NCBI RefSeq assembly: GCF_023078835.1
Contig: NZ_CP090898.1
Location: forward strand, 1,800,045-1,864,044
Direction of reading: 5' to 3'
Length of the DNA stretch: 64,000 nt
Origin: Synechococcus sp. NB0720_010
GTDB taxonomy: Bacteria > Cyanobacteriota > Cyanobacteriia > PCC-6307 > Cyanobiaceae
The notes beneath the pieces are model-generated. The model was not told where the DNA came from, did no database searches, and saw only the letters and a program-made list of their open reading frames with translations. The translations under genes were made by a program, and so were the position numbers. Below, one piece after another: positions 63,672 to 64,000 of this stretch (position 1 is its first letter; each line of letters starts with the position of its first letter).

Positions 63672-64000
63672 ATGGCTGATCTGCCGTTCACTCTTGATCA
63701 GCTGCGCATCCTGCGGGCGATCGCCAGCGAGGGCAGCTTTAAAAAGGCCGCCGACAGCCTCTACGTCACCCAGCCGGCGGTCTCCCTGCAGATCCAAAAC
63801 CTGGAGAAGCAGCTCAATGTCTCCCTGTTTGACCGGGGGGGACGCAAGGCCCAGTTGACCGAGGCCGGTCACCTGCTGCTGAGCTACTGCGACCGGATCC
63901 TGAGTCAGTGCCAAGAGGCCTGTCGCGCCCTGGATGACCTTCACAACCTCAAAGGCGGCTCCTTGATTGTTGGTGCGAGCCAGACCACCGGCACCTATTT
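63672..64000 (+). CDS. rbcR: LysR-family regulator, RbcR type (3' end beyond window)
   Basis: The first 109 residues of a LysR regulator. The winged-helix is [35 protein letters not shown], followed by [19 protein letters not shown], and the start of the effector domain ([12 protein letters not shown]). Plastid and cyanobacterial RbcR/Ycf30 regulators have this same start and control rbcLS or inorganic-carbon genes. Its place beside ndhF1/ndhD1 fits that group. The gene is cut by the window end. Confidence 0.88.
   Translation, partial: MADLPFTLDQLRILRAIASEGSFKKAADSLYVTQPAVSLQIQNLEKQLNVSLFDRGGRKAQLTEAGHLLLSYCDRILSQCQEACRALDDLHNLKGGSLIVGASQTTGTY

Noticed and set aside
1-64000. tRNA, rRNA, CRISPR arrays, transposases, prophage genes
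   Set aside because: None was recognised on reading the gaps and open frames; short ncRNAs cannot be excluded without covariance-model searches.

Overview
The window reads as a chromosome segment of a GC-rich, streamlined unicellular cyanobacterium, most likely a picocyanobacterium of the Synechococcus/Cyanobium group. The evidence is gene content: Mg-protoporphyrin methyltransferase (ChlM), a phylloquinone (menaquinone-type) pathway, seven NDH-1 subunits (NdhA, I, G, E, H, D, F), Rre1- and PedR-type regulators, a DUF3285 protein, a CugP-type UDP-glucose pyrophosphorylase and the start of an RbcR-type LysR regulator beside ndhF1/ndhD1. Genes are packed tightly, stops and starts often overlap, and no gap exceeds about 300 bases. 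I see no tRNA, rRNA, CRISPR array or recognisable transposase.

Layout. 1-4995: 23S pseudouridine synthase (partial), a fused two-domain peptide-type ABC ATPase, and bifunctional RelA/SpoT. 5051-9410: a same-strand cassette of a secreted oxalate-decarboxylase-like bicupin, a ClC-type transporter, a FeeM-like acyltransferase fused to a cyclic-nucleotide-binding (CNB) domain, and a methyltransferase. 9522-14911: mnmE, nadC, argS and a hisC-like aminotransferase. 14908-18657 (minus): prfB with its programmed frameshift, DUF3285, ybeY, dgkA, trpG and a beta-lactamase-fold protein. 18774-20017: glutaredoxin and glutathione synthetase. 20018-21846: an AT-rich insert carrying a double-domain FkbM-type methyltransferase, bounded by two copies of the 3' end of gshB. 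21835-28219: a K+ channel, then menF, menA, menC, menE and a DHNA-CoA-type thioesterase, which together cover much of phylloquinone synthesis. 28280-30680: a membrane protein and a low-GC patatin-CNB protein. 30854-43714: ndhH, rsmH, a NifS-like desulfurase, rre1, a broken pseudouridine synthase, chlM, nagA, purE, an AI-2E-type permease, cysC, a SUI1 protein and trpB. 43707-49540: hrcA, an ABC exporter-CNB fusion, a rhodanese, a DUF3352 protein and SixA. 49567-54967: gltA, ndhA-I-G-E, NAD kinase and a CYTH protein. 55008-64000: pedR, metF, cugP, scpA, lapA-like, ndhD1, ndhF1, an NnrU-type protein and the 5' end of rbcR.

The main points for a second look are these. (i) Positions 37213-37246 match the Illumina Nextera Read-2 transposase adapter at 30 of 34 bases, exactly where a pseudouridine synthase gene breaks frame, so that break is probably a sequencing or assembly artefact. 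(ii) The last 37 bases of gshB are duplicated (35/37 identical) on the far side of the AT-rich methyltransferase insert. This is the signature of an element that inserts at a gene's 3' end and restores it, although no integrase is present. (iii) The bicupin/ClC/FeeM-CNB/methyltransferase cassette may be an uncharacterised signalling or small-molecule system. (iv) Three unrelated enzymes in the window (acyltransferase, patatin lipase, ABC exporter) each carry a CNB domain.
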